Position numbers and translations under genes: made by a program
From: Gaiellasilicea sp963705515
Lineage (GTDB): Bacteria; Actinomycetota; Thermoleophilia; Gaiellales; Gaiellaceae
Assembly (NCBI GenBank): GCA_963705515.1
Contig: CAVPJV010000009.1
Coordinates: 248,001-312,000, forward strand
DNA: 64,000 nucleotides
Reading direction: 5' to 3'
In this document: piece after piece, positions 16,162 through 24,332 of the stretch
Numbering within the stretch: position 1 is the stretch's first letter
Layout of the letters: every line of letters starts with the position of its first letter
The notes under the pieces: model-generated
What the model saw: only the letters and a program-made list of their open reading frames with translations
Told to the model about the DNA's origin: nothing
Databases searched by the model: none

Positions 16162-18336
16162 TCACGGAGCGGCCGAGACGAAGCGCTCGAGCTCCGCTTC
16201 GTCGACGAGCACGCGCCTCGGTTTCGAGCCCTCGTACCCGGAGATGATCCCGCGCCGCTCGAGCATGTCGACCAGCCGGCCCGCGCGCGTGTAGCCGACG
16301 CGGAGGCGCCGCTGCAGCAAGCTGACCGATGCGGTCTGCGTCTGGACGACGATCTCGATCGCCTTGTCGAGCAGCGGGTCCTCGTCCGGGTCGAACTCGC
16401 CGTCGTGGTCGTCCGTGTCGTCCACGGCGCCTTCGGGCAGCTCGAGCAGCGTCTCGTCGAGCTCCTGCTCGCGCTGGTGGCGGCATTGCTCGACGACGAG
16501 CGACACCTCCTCCTCGGAGACGTACGCGCCCTGGACGCGCTGGAGGCGGCTCGTGCCGAGCGGCTTGAAGAGCATGTCGCCCTGGCCGAGCAGGCTCTCG
16601 GCGCCGGCACCGTCGAGGATCACGCGCGAGTCGGTCTGGCTCGAGACCGCGAACGCGATCCGGCTGGGCACGTTCGCCTTGATCATCCCGGTGATCACGT
16701 CCACCGAGGGCCGCTGCGTCGCGAGCACGAGGTGGATGCCGACGGCGCGCGACTTCTGCGCCAGGCGGATGATCGCGTCCTCGACCGCCTGCGGGCTGAT
16801 CATCATCAGGTCGGCGAGCTCGTCGATCACGACCAGCAGGTACGGAAGCGTGTCCTCGCCGCGCGCCTTGAAGGCGCGGTTCGCCTCGGGCAGGTTGCGG
16901 GCGCGGACGATCGAGAGGCGCTCGTAGCGGCGCTCCATCTCGGCGACGAGGTTCGTGAGGACCGTGCTCGCCTCCTTCGGGCTCGAGACGACCGGCGTCA
17001 GCAGGTGCGGGATCGACTCGTAGTAGTTGAGCTCGATCCGCTTCGGGTCGATCAGGATCATCCGCACGTCGTCCGGGGTCGAGCGGAGCAGGATCGACGT
17101 CAGGAGCGTGTTGATGCAGCCCGACTTACCGGAGCCGGTGGTGCCGGCGATCAGGATGTGCGGCATCCGCGCCAGGTCGGCCCAGACGGCGTTGCCGGCG
17201 ATGTCCTTGCCGAGCCAGACGGCGAGCGGGCTCGCGCTCGAGGGCAGGTCGTCGTAGATGTCGCCGAGCGTGACGATCTTCGGCGTCAGGTTCGGCACCT
17301 CGACGCCGACGGCCTGCTTGCCGGGGATCGGCGCCAGGATCCGGATCTCTGTCGTCGCGAGCGCGTACGAGAGGTCGTCCTTCAGCGTCGCGACCTTCGA
17401 CACCTTGGTGCCGGGCGCGAGCTGCAGCTCGTAGCGGGTCACGCGCGGGCCGGCGATCTGGCCGACGATCGTCGCCTCGACGCCGAAGTGCGCGAGCGCG
17501 GTCACGAGCGTGTCGGCCGTGCGCTGGTCGGCGCCCTTCGAGCTCGACCCGGCGGGCGGCGAGACCTTGAGGACGGCACGATCCGGCAGCACGTACGCGC
17601 CCTCGGCACGCGGGACGTCGAAGAGCGCCGCCTGCTCCTCGGTCTCGTCGTTGGCGTCGACGAGCAGCGGCGGCGGCTCGGACAGCCCCTCGGAGACGAC
17701 GTCGGGGTAGTCGTGGACGACGTCGATCGGCGGCTCGTGCTGCGCGAGCGCGGGCGGCGGTGCGAGCACCTCGTCGCGCGTCGGCCGCTCCGGCCGTGAG
17801 ACCGCACGACGGACCGCGTGATGCGAACGGCGGAGGACGGCGCCGTACGAGGCGCCGGAGAGCAGGAGCGCGCCCGCGAGCAGTGCGGTCAGGCCCAGCA
17901 GGACGGAGCCGGTGCCACCGAGCAGCTTGGCGACCCCGCCGCCGAGGGCGTTGCCGACGGCGCCGCCGTGCTCGGCGCCGAGCGTGACCATGAGGCCGAT
18001 CGTCGTGATCACCAGGCCGGTGCGGAACGGCTTGACGTCGAGCAGAGCGCTACGGAAGAGCATCAGGCCGCCGACGACGACGAGCGCGAGCGGCGCGGCG
18101 TACGCGGCCGACCCGATCACGTCGCGAAGGCCCGACTCGATCTTCTCGCCGGCGACGCCTCCCTCCCAGCCCAGATAGAGCAGCGATGCGAGGAAGAGCC
18201 CGATCGCGACGAGCCCGAGCCCGATCAGCTCCGGATGCTCGTGCGCAGCACGGACCCTCTTCTTCTTCGTCGTCCGTTTCTTCACGCGCGAGGGCGTGCG
18301 CGGCCGCAGCGGCCGCTTCTTCTTCCTGGCTGCCAT
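16162..18336 (-). CDS. ftsK: DNA translocase FtsK/SpoIIIE
   Basis: A septum-located motor that pumps chromosomal DNA during division. The 724-residue protein begins with a Lys/Arg-rich segment, then four transmembrane helices between about 35 and 165, and a linker of about 110 residues, short by FtsK standards. The RecA-like motor has LIAGTTGSGKSGCIN (Walker A), RMILIDPKRIELNYYESIPH, LLVVIDELADLMM (Walker B) and HLVLATQRPSVDVITG. A C-terminal gamma winged helix (ASVSLLQRRLRVGYTRAGRL) would read the polarity sequences. ATG at 18336. It is followed by the nucleoside transporter. Confidence 0.95.
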   Translation of the reverse strand: MAARKKKRPLRPRTPSRVKKRTTKKKRVRAAHEHPELIGLGLVAIGLFLASLLYLGWEGGVAGEKIESGLRDVIGSAAYAAPLALVVVGGLMLFRSALLDVKPFRTGLVITTIGLMVTLGAEHGGAVGNALGGGVAKLLGGTGSVLLGLTALLAGALLLSGASYGAVLRRSHHAVRRAVSRPERPTRDEVLAPPPALAQHEPPIDVVHDYPDVVSEGLSEPPPLLVDANDETEEQAALFDVPRAEGAYVLPDRAVLKVSPPAGSSSKGADQRTADTLVTALAHFGVEATIVGQIAGPRVTRYELQLAPGTKVSKVATLKDDLSYALATTEIRILAPIPGKQAVGVEVPNLTPKIVTLGDIYDDLPSSASPLAVWLGKDIAGNAVWADLARMPHILIAGTTGSGKSGCINTLLTSILLRSTPDDVRMILIDPKRIELNYYESIPHLLTPVVSSPKEASTVLTNLVAEMERRYERLSIVRARNLPEANRAFKARGEDTLPYLLVVIDELADLMMISPQAVEDAIIRLAQKSRAVGIHLVLATQRPSVDVITGMIKANVPSRIAFAVSSQTDSRVILDGAGAESLLGQGDMLFKPLGTSRLQRVQGAYVSEEEVSLVVEQCRHQREQELDETLLELPEGAVDDTDDHDGEFDPDEDPLLDKAIEIVVQTQTASVSLLQRRLRVGYTRAGRLVDMLERRGIISGYEGSKPRRVLVDEAELERFVSAAP

Positions 18337-18361
18337 GGAGGCGCGTTCGACGCGCCGGAAG

Positions 18362-18529
18362 CTAGCCCTTCCTCGTCACCCGGACCGACCACCAGAGCAG
18401 CCACGTGCCGCCGAGTGCGAGCGGGATCCCCCAGAGGTTGCCGTCCAGCGTCGCAACCGCGCCGACGCCGAGGGCCAGCGCGCCGGCGGCGGCGATCACG
18501 ACCGGGAACGACTCAGGCGGCAGGCGCAT
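18362..18529 (-). CDS. Small two-helix membrane protein
   Basis: A 55-residue product starting MRLPPESFPVVIAAAG, with two hydrophobic stretches (about 8-25 and 33-47) and a basic end SVRVTRKG, so both termini are likely cytoplasmic. The ATG at 18529-18527 overlaps the stop of the LigB-like gene by 17 nt, and the gene ends 25 nt before ftsK. I recognise no family. Its place right before ftsK suggests a division or envelope role, but this is only context. Confidence 0.55.
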   Translation of the reverse strand: MRLPPESFPVVIAAAGALALGVGAVATLDGNLWGIPLALGGTWLLWWSVRVTRKG

Positions 18530-19280
18530 AGGCGGCGCAGAGCATGCCGAAGTACGTCGGCGCGTCGTAGGCGAGCAACTCGACGTCGAAGCCCGCCCCG
18601 AGCGCGCCGTGGAGGACGGCGAGCTGCCAGAGGCTGTCCGCCTTCGCGGCCTCGACCAGCTCGGCAAGCCCGTCGAGCTCGCCGAGGCGGTTCTCGCGCA
18701 CGAGCTCGACCACTCGTTCGTCGTACGCCGCAGCCGCCGGGTCGTAGCCGTAGGGGCCGTCGGGATCGTGCGCGTGGCCGTGGTCCGCGCTGGCGACGAG
18801 TGCGACGCGCGTGTCAGCCGCTGCGGCCGCGATCGCACGCCCGAGCGCCTCGTGGTCCGCGAGCGCCCGGTCGCGCGCCGGACTGACGACGACGACGGGC
18901 AGCTCGGGCAGGAACGAGAGCGGGATCTGCGTCCCCCAGTCCATCGGCGCGGTCGCGGCCGACGCGTCGTTGCCGCCGTAGGAGATGGACACGATCGAGA
19001 GCGGTCGGGCCTTCGAGACGAGGGTGGCGGCCAGGCGGCGGTCGACGGGGCGCTGGAGCGTCCGTTCCGGCTCGCCCCACTCGGCGAGCGAGCCTGCGAC
19101 CGTGGCCGCGTCGACGACGGCGAAGTGGCCGGAGACGTGGACGTTGTGCGGCGTCACGACGACGATCGTCTCCGGGGCTGCGGCGGCGAAGCGGCGTCCG
19201 ATTTCCTCGAGCGCGTCGCGCGTCAGGCCCGGAGCGAACGCCGGCGTCCCGTGCGGCGCGATCGCCGCGGCGACGATCAC
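18513..19280 (-). CDS. LigB-like class III extradiol dioxygenase superfamily protein
   Basis: The 255-residue protein opens with MIVAAAIAPHGTPAF and contains TIVVVTPHNVHVSGHF, SISYGGNDASA and ALVASADHGHAHDP, the His-rich pattern of the LigB/MEMO fold. LigB uses Fe(II) to cleave catechols, but many relatives (MEMO, AMMECR1-linked) have no known substrate, and there are no aromatic-degradation genes here. I chose GTG 19280-19278, which overlaps the nucleoside hydrolase stop as GTGA. Its place in a nucleoside hydrolase/ribokinase cluster is unusual for a ring-cleavage enzyme. Confidence 0.75.
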   Translation of the reverse strand: MIVAAAIAPHGTPAFAPGLTRDALEEIGRRFAAAAPETIVVVTPHNVHVSGHFAVVDAATVAGSLAEWGEPERTLQRPVDRRLAATLVSKARPLSIVSISYGGNDASAATAPMDWGTQIPLSFLPELPVVVVSPARDRALADHEALGRAIAAAAADTRVALVASADHGHAHDPDGPYGYDPAAAAYDERVVELVRENRLGELDGLAELVEAAKADSLWQLAVLHGALGAGFDVELLAYDAPTYFGMLCAAYAPAA

Positions 19281-20185
19281 CCGTACGTCGCGATCCGTTC
19301 GAGCAGGAGCTCGAGAAACGCATCCGCGTTGACGGCGACACCGACGTCGGCGTTCGGCTCGCGATCGGTGCGGTGCCAGCGGTCGACGACCGTGCGGCCG
19401 CGCGTGAGCTCCGACTCGAGCTCGACCTCGACGTTCAGCCGCTCGGTCGTGACGATCCCGGGCCGGAACGCGTGCGCGAGCGCGACGGCGTCGTGGATCG
19501 GCGCACCATCCCAGCCGTACGTCCGCGCGTGGTACTGCTTGAAGAACTCGACCAGCTCGGCGACGAACGTGCCCACGCGCCCTGCCTCGCGGAAACGGTC
19601 GGCCCACGCCGGGGTCAGGAGCGCGCCGTGGGTGACGTCGAGCCCGATCATCGTCACGTCGAGCCCGGAGTGGAACACGCGCTGCGCCGCCTCCGGATCG
19701 GCCCAGATGTTGAACTCGGCCGCCGGGGTCATGTTCCCCTCGGCGATCGCGCCGCCCATCAGGACGATGCGCGCCGGTCGGATGCCGCGGTCGAGCGCCT
19801 GAGCCACGTTCGTCAATGGCCCCACCGCCACGAGCACGGTCTCGGGCGTCACGTGGTCGACGAGGAAGTCGACGGCGTTCTGCTCGACCGGCTCGGAGGC
19901 GCGAGCCGGAAGCTCGGGGCCGTCCAGGCCGCTCTCACCGTGGACGTGGGCGGCGACGTGGAGCTCGCGCACGAGCGGCCGCTCGGCGCCGGCGGCGACC
20001 GGTACGTCGGTGCGGTCGACGAGTGCAAGCAGCCGGAGCGCGTTGTCCGTCGTCTTGTCGAGTGTCTGGTTGCCGTGCGTGGTCGTGACGCCGACGACCT
20101 CGATCTCGGGGCTCGCGAGCGCGAGCAGGAGCGCAATTGCATCGTCGTGCCCGGGATCGCAGTCGAGGATGACCGGAGTCGTCAC
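19277..20185 (-). CDS. Nucleoside hydrolase (IunH family)
   Basis: Splits ribonucleosides into base and ribose. The 302-residue protein carries the calcium-binding N-terminal DCDPGHDD at residues 8-15 (the usual form is DTDPGxDD), VTTTHGNQTLDKTTDNALR, LVAVGPLTNVAQAL, VLMGGAIAEGNMTPAAEFN and the distal GAPIHDAVALAH that completes the metal and ribose site. It starts with a 4-nt overlap with ribokinase, so ribose released here can be phosphorylated at once. With the BMP importer nearby this supports nucleoside scavenging. Base preference (purine or pyrimidine) is not evident. Confidence 0.92.
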   Translation of the reverse strand: MTTPVILDCDPGHDDAIALLLALASPEIEVVGVTTTHGNQTLDKTTDNALRLLALVDRTDVPVAAGAERPLVRELHVAAHVHGESGLDGPELPARASEPVEQNAVDFLVDHVTPETVLVAVGPLTNVAQALDRGIRPARIVLMGGAIAEGNMTPAAEFNIWADPEAAQRVFHSGLDVTMIGLDVTHGALLTPAWADRFREAGRVGTFVAELVEFFKQYHARTYGWDGAPIHDAVALAHAFRPGIVTTERLNVEVELESELTRGRTVVDRWHRTDREPNADVGVAVNADAFLELLLERIATYG

Positions 20186-20997
20186 CGCTGGAGTATGCCG
20201 TCGACCTCCTCGGCCGTCGGCAGGGAAGGCTGCGCACCGAAGCGCGAGGCGGCGACGGCGCCGGCGGCGCAGGAGCGGCGCAGCGCCTCCTCCGGCTCGA
20301 GCCCCTGCAGCAGCGAGACGAGCAGGCAGGCGGTGAACGCGTCACCTGCGGCCGTGCCGTCGACCGCGTCGACGGGCGGCGGCTCGGCACGGGCGATCTC
20401 CTCCCCGTCCTCGAGCAGAATCGCTCCCTCGGCGCCGAGGGTGACCGCGACGAGGCCGTCCCGACGGCGCAGCACCTCGAGCTCGTAGCGGTTGACGACC
20501 GTGAGGTCGGCGTCGACGTCGATCGGACGGGCAGGCGCCGCGTTGAGGCAGAAAAGGCCTTCCGACAGCTCCCAGGCGCGCCGGACCGCCTCGTCGGGGA
20601 CCTCCAGCTGGGTCAGGACCGCGTCGGCCGGCGGCAGCTCGAACTCCTTCAGCTCAGCGTTCGCGCCCGGGGCGACTGCGATCTGGTTCTCGCCGCTCGC
20701 GTCGACGAGGATCAGCGCCACCCCGGTCGGCGCCTCGACGCGGGTTGCAGCGAGCGTGAGCCTCTCCTCCTGCGGCAGCGCCTCGTCCGCAAAGACGTCC
20801 GTGCCGACCGAGCAGACCAGCGTGACGTCGGCGCCGAGCCGCGCGGCCGCGACGGCCTGGTTGGCGCCCTTGCCGCCCTTGACGCGGGCAAAGCTCGCGT
20901 CGGTGACGGTCTCGCCCGGCCGCGGCAGCCGCTCGACCCGGGCGACGAGGTCGAGGTTGACGCTGCCGACGACGGCGATCGAAGGGCGTTCGCTCAC
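20182..20997 (-). CDS. rbsK: Ribokinase (PfkB family)
   Basis: Phosphorylates ribose to ribose 5-phosphate. The 271-residue protein has the PfkB sugar-binding motif GGKGANQA (residues 41-48), GSVNLDLVARV at the N-terminus, and the anion hole with catalytic Asp220 in DGTAAGDAF. It is slightly shorter than E. coli RbsK. Start GTG at 20997; no Shine-Dalgarno is seen, and one of the two palindromes ends only a few bases upstream. It overlaps nucleoside hydrolase by 4 nt. A related nucleoside kinase cannot be excluded, but context favours ribose. Confidence 0.85.
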   Translation of the reverse strand: MSERPSIAVVGSVNLDLVARVERLPRPGETVTDASFARVKGGKGANQAVAAARLGADVTLVCSVGTDVFADEALPQEERLTLAATRVEAPTGVALILVDASGENQIAVAPGANAELKEFELPPADAVLTQLEVPDEAVRRAWELSEGLFCLNAAPARPIDVDADLTVVNRYELEVLRRRDGLVAVTLGAEGAILLEDGEEIARAEPPPVDAVDGTAAGDAFTACLLVSLLQGLEPEEALRRSCAAGAVAASRFGAQPSLPTAEEVDGILQR

Positions 20998-21002
20998 GAG
21001 AC

Positions 21003-21023
21003 TTTGTGTCTGATAGACACAAG
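21003..21023. repeat. Palindrome copy 1 (TTGTGTCT-GAT-AGACACAA)
   Basis: An 8-bp perfect inverted repeat around the trinucleotide GAT, extended by one T-G wobble. It ends about 6 nt upstream of the ribokinase GTG. Its core is identical over 21 nt to the copy centred exactly 60 bp away. It could be an operator overlapping the ribokinase start region or a dispersed palindromic repeat. Confidence 0.75.
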
Positions 21024-21059
21024 CGCTCTTCGGCCCAGGGAACGGTGCGGGCTCACGCC

Positions 21060-21086
21060 GAGCTTGTGTCTGATAGACACAAGCTC
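21060..21086. repeat. Palindrome copy 2 (12-bp perfect arms around GAT)
   Basis: GAGCTTGTGTCT and its exact complement flank GAT. It overlaps the stop codon of the upstream unknown gene (21085-21087). Perfect arms longer than copy 1 and the shared core suggest a protein-binding pair or a stable RNA hairpin. Confidence 0.8.
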
Positions 21087-21621
21087 AGGCGGCAAGCGCT
21101 CGCAGGTCGTCCACGGTGGAGCCGAGCAGCGTGTCGCGCAGGTCGAAGAGGCCGGCCCAGAGCGAGGAGGCGTCCGGCGGCGCGTCGAGCCGCGCGGAGT
21201 CGGAGAGGCCCTGGAGCGCCCGCACGAGCACGGCCAGCTCCAGGTAGACGGCCGTGACGCGGTCCGGGGACGCCTGGACGCCGGCGCGCGTGAGCACCGG
21301 CCGCCACTCGACGAGCTCCCCGGCTCCCGGCCCCGCGTACCAGGAGCGGCCCTCGGCCTGGTCGGCCTCGAGCTCGAGCAGGTAGCGGCCGAGCGGCACC
21401 TCGAGCCCCGCCAGCGCGGTCTCGACCCTGTCCGCGGCGTGCCGGAGCGCCGCCTCGCGGCCGCCCGCCGTCGCCGGCTGCGCCTCTCCCCTGCCCCAGC
21501 GTTCGAGCAGGCGGCAGAAGGCAAGCGCCGCCGCCTCGCAGGCGCGCAGCTGCACGATCAGTCGTCGCGCAGTCAGCTCGCTGGCCGCGTGGCCGACCAG
21601 GATGTCGGGCCAGGCGCTCAT
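21085..21621 (-). CDS. Uncharacterised helical protein
   Basis: The 178-residue product MSAWPDILVGHAASELTARR is soluble, rich in Ala, Leu, Glu and Arg, and looks almost wholly alpha-helical. No signal peptide, membrane helix or motif is visible. The ATG at 21621-21619 shares one base with the RNase J stop (TGATG), so it is translationally coupled to rnj. I do not recognise the family. Coupling to RNase J hints at an RNA-related or regulatory role, but nothing in the sequence proves it. Confidence 0.65.
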   Translation of the reverse strand: MSAWPDILVGHAASELTARRLIVQLRACEAAALAFCRLLERWGRGEAQPATAGGREAALRHAADRVETALAGLEVPLGRYLLELEADQAEGRSWYAGPGAGELVEWRPVLTRAGVQASPDRVTAVYLELAVLVRALQGLSDSARLDAPPDASSLWAGLFDLRDTLLGSTVDDLRALAA

Positions 21622-23264
21622 CAAACTTCGATCACCACGGGAAGAATCATCGGCCGCCGGCGGGTCCTGTCGTAGACCAGCTGCCCGACGGCGTCGTGCA
21701 GGTGCTCCTGGATCAGCTTGATCTCCGTGATCCCGTCGGACGAGAGCTCCTGCAGCACGCTCAGCGCTTCGGAGCGGAGCTCGTCGACGAGCTCCTCCGA
21801 GTCGCCGAACCCGCGCGCGATCAGCTCCGGCGGCGCGGTCGTGCCCCCGTTCGAGCTCGCCAGCGTCGTGACGATGATCAGGACGCCGTCCTCGGACAGG
21901 CGGCGGCGGTCGCGGAGTGCGACGTCCCGCACGTCGCCGACGCCGAGGCCGTCCACGAACGTCACGCCCGCCTCGATCCGGTCGACGATCCGTGGCGTCC
22001 GGCCGCGCTCGAGCTCGACGACGGAGCCGTTCTCGCCGATCAGGATCGCCTCCGCGGGGACGCCGGCCTCGCGCGCGAGCTGGCCGTGCGCCGCGAGCAT
22101 CCGGTACTCGCCGTGCACGGGCATGACCGCGCGCGGCCGCACGAGCGAGAGCAGCGTCCGCATCTCCTCGGAGCAGGCGTGACCCGACACGTGGACGGGC
22201 GCGATCTCCTGGTGCAGCACCTCCGCGCCCATCTGCGCAAGCCGGTTGATCGAGTCGTGGACGCGAAGCTCGTTCCCCGGCACCGGCTTGGCCGAGAGGA
22301 TGACGGTGTCGCCGCGCTCGATCGAGATCGACGGGTGGTCGTTGTAGGCGATCCGCGTCAGCGCCGACATCGGCTCGCCCTGGCTGCCGGTGCAGAGGAT
22401 CATCACCTGGCCGGGCGGCAGCTCCATCGCCTCCTGCGGCTTGACGAGCATGTGCTCGGGCACGTCGAGGTAGCCGAGACCGCGGGCGATGTTGAGGTTC
22501 TTGCGCATCGAGCGGCCGACGATCGCGACCTTGCGGCCGACCTGCACGGCGACGTCGATTGCCTGCTGCATCCGGTGCACGTTCGACGCGAACGAGACGA
22601 CGAGGATGCGACCCTTCCGCAGCGGGATCAGCGTCCGGAACGCCTCGCCGACGAGGCGCTCGGAACCGGTCATCCCGGGCCGCTCGGCGTTGGTCGAGTC
22701 GCCGAGCATCAGGTCGACGCCCTGGTTGCCGAGCTCCGCGAGCCGGCCGACGTCCGTCTTCAGCCCGTCGACCGGGGTGTGGTCGAGTTTCCAGTCCCCG
22801 GTGTGGAGGACGCGACCCGCTGCCGTGTCGAGCACGATCGCGACGCAGTCCGGGATCGAGTGCGCCATGCGCACGAAGTCGAGCGTGAACGAGCCGACCC
22901 GGATCTGCTCGTTCGTCACCGCCTCCTGCAGCTCGGTCGACGCCGAGAGGCCGTGCTCGTCGAGCTTCGACTTGATCAGCCCGAGCGTCAGCTTCGTCGC
23001 GATCACCTTGTCGCAGTCGACCTCGCGCAGCAGGTACGGAAGCCCGCCGACGTGGTCCTCGTGCCCGTGCGTGAGCACGACTGCGTTGACGCGCTTCCCC
23101 TCGAGGTAGGAGATGTCGGGCAGGACGAGATCGACGCCCAGGTGCTCGTCGCGCGGGAACGCAAGACCCGCGTCCACGATGACGATGTCGCCGCCGTGCT
23201 CGTAGACGGTCATGTTCTTGCCGACCTCTCCGAGGCCGCCGAGCGGGATGATGCGCAGGCTCAC
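21621..23264 (-). CDS. rnj: Ribonuclease J
   Basis: A metallo-beta-lactamase/beta-CASP RNase with endonuclease and 5'-3' exonuclease activity on mRNA and rRNA precursors. The 547-residue protein has the zinc motif HGHEDH (His66 to His71), ending at VGGLPYLL, later GDSTNAERPGMTGSE and SGHACSEEMRTLLSLVRPRAVMPVHGEYRM of the beta-CASP part, and a C-terminal domain. Full length for the family. GTG start, no Shine-Dalgarno; a TACACT box lies 7 nt upstream. It is coupled to the unknown gene downstream. In many actinobacteria rnj follows dapA, as here. Confidence 0.96.
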   Translation of the reverse strand: MSLRIIPLGGLGEVGKNMTVYEHGGDIVIVDAGLAFPRDEHLGVDLVLPDISYLEGKRVNAVVLTHGHEDHVGGLPYLLREVDCDKVIATKLTLGLIKSKLDEHGLSASTELQEAVTNEQIRVGSFTLDFVRMAHSIPDCVAIVLDTAAGRVLHTGDWKLDHTPVDGLKTDVGRLAELGNQGVDLMLGDSTNAERPGMTGSERLVGEAFRTLIPLRKGRILVVSFASNVHRMQQAIDVAVQVGRKVAIVGRSMRKNLNIARGLGYLDVPEHMLVKPQEAMELPPGQVMILCTGSQGEPMSALTRIAYNDHPSISIERGDTVILSAKPVPGNELRVHDSINRLAQMGAEVLHQEIAPVHVSGHACSEEMRTLLSLVRPRAVMPVHGEYRMLAAHGQLAREAGVPAEAILIGENGSVVELERGRTPRIVDRIEAGVTFVDGLGVGDVRDVALRDRRRLSEDGVLIIVTTLASSNGGTTAPPELIARGFGDSEELVDELRSEALSVLQELSSDGITEIKLIQEHLHDAVGQLVYDRTRRRPMILPVVIEV

Positions 23265-23271
23265 GCGCGGG

Positions 23272-23277
23272 AGTGTA
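23272..23277 (-). promoter_or_regulatory. -10 box (TACACT) for a leaderless rnj mRNA
   Basis: TACACT ends 7 nt before the rnj GTG, in the short gap after dapA. No Shine-Dalgarno is present. It suggests that rnj can be transcribed on its own as well as with dapA. Confidence 0.45.
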
Positions 23278-23300
23278 TGCGCGGCCGGACGCCCGAGCGA

Positions 23301-24182
23301 CTAGACCGCGGCGGGCTGAAGCAGGCCGAGCCGGGCGAGGCAGTCGCGCACACGCTCGCGCTCGTCTTCGGTCGCCTCGACGAGCGGGAGCCGGTGCCCG
23401 CCGACGTCGTGGCCGAGCAGGTTCAGGGCCGCCTTGATCGCGATCGGGTTCGGGGCCGTGCGCAGGATCTCGATCGACGGCGCGAGCTCGCGATCAAGTG
23501 CGCGGGCCGCGTCGTGGTCGCCCGCCTTCCAGAGGCGGACAACCTCCTTCACCTGCGGGCCGACAACGTGCGTGTGCACGCAGACGCCGCCGACGCCGCC
23601 GAGCTCGAGGAAGGGCACGATCAGGTCGTCGTCGCCCGCATAGAGGTCGAGGCCGGTCTCGACGATGTGCTTCGCCTGCGCCAGGTCGTCGTACGCCTGC
23701 TTGACGGCGTGGACGTTCTCGATCTCGGCCAGCCGGGTGATCGTCTCGGGCTCGATGTTGATCACCACCCGCCCGGGGATGTTGTAGACGACGATCGGCC
23801 TGTCGGTGGCCGCCGCGACGGCCTCGAAGTGCGCCACGATCCCGCGCTGCGGCGGCTTCGAGTAGTACGGCGTCACGATCAGGACGGCGTCGACGCCGAG
23901 CTCGTGCGCCTGCTCGGTCAGGTGGACCGAGTGGCGCGTGTCGTAGGTGCCGGTGCCCGCGACGACGGTCGCGCGGTCGCCGACCTCGTCGAGCGCGGCG
24001 GCGTAGAGCTCGAAGCGCTCGTCGTCGGTGAGGGTCGGGCTCTCGCCCGTGGTGCCGGTGACGACGAGGCCGTCGGAGCCGTTGTCGACGAGGTGGCGCG
24101 CGAGCGCCCGGAAGCTGTCGAGATCGACCGAGCCGTCTCGCTTGAACGGCGTCACGATCGCGGTCAGCACCTCGCCGAGCAC
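23301..24182 (-). CDS. dapA: 4-hydroxy-tetrahydrodipicolinate synthase
   Basis: Condenses pyruvate with aspartate semialdehyde in the lysine/diaminopimelate pathway. The 293-residue TIM barrel shows GTTGESPTL (residues 43-51), Tyr133 in YNIPGR and the Schiff-base Lys161 in AVKQAYDDL, which is a mildly divergent form of the common GIKEA. GTG start at 24182 with TAGGAT 6 nt upstream and no Shine-Dalgarno. dapB lies 150 nt upstream on the same strand, so the two first steps of the pathway are neighbours. Confidence 0.93.
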   Translation of the reverse strand: MLGEVLTAIVTPFKRDGSVDLDSFRALARHLVDNGSDGLVVTGTTGESPTLTDDERFELYAAALDEVGDRATVVAGTGTYDTRHSVHLTEQAHELGVDAVLIVTPYYSKPPQRGIVAHFEAVAAATDRPIVVYNIPGRVVINIEPETITRLAEIENVHAVKQAYDDLAQAKHIVETGLDLYAGDDDLIVPFLELGGVGGVCVHTHVVGPQVKEVVRLWKAGDHDAARALDRELAPSIEILRTAPNPIAIKAALNLLGHDVGGHRLPLVEATEDERERVRDCLARLGLLQPAAV

Positions 24183-24332
24183 ACCCGGATCCTACAGCCG
24201 CCGCCGGAGCCTTGACACGCGGCGCCCCGCACGGAACAGTCGTCCCTGCGGTCCACGCCGGTCGAGCACAGTTCGACGTCGGCCACCCCTGCGGCGGCGG
24301 CAGGCTGTTCGAACCCCCGGGGCGTGGGCCGC
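24183..24332. other. dapB-dapA spacer
   Basis: 150 nt without an open frame of note. It includes GTTCGAAC near 24308 that resembles a tRNA T-loop, but the flanking bases do not pair as a T-arm. The dapA -10 box lies at the left end. I see no other feature. Confidence 0.5.
24189..24194 (-). promoter_or_regulatory. -10 box (TAGGAT) for a leaderless dapA mRNA
   Basis: TAGGAT ends exactly 6 nt before the dapA GTG with no Shine-Dalgarno. The -35 region is poor. The surrounding TAGGATCCGG is nearly the same as before the M16 peptidase gene. Confidence 0.5.

Noticed and set aside
21696..24215. 839-codon plus-strand frame antisense to rnj and dapA
   Set aside because: Same shadow effect; the sense genes carry full catalytic motifs.
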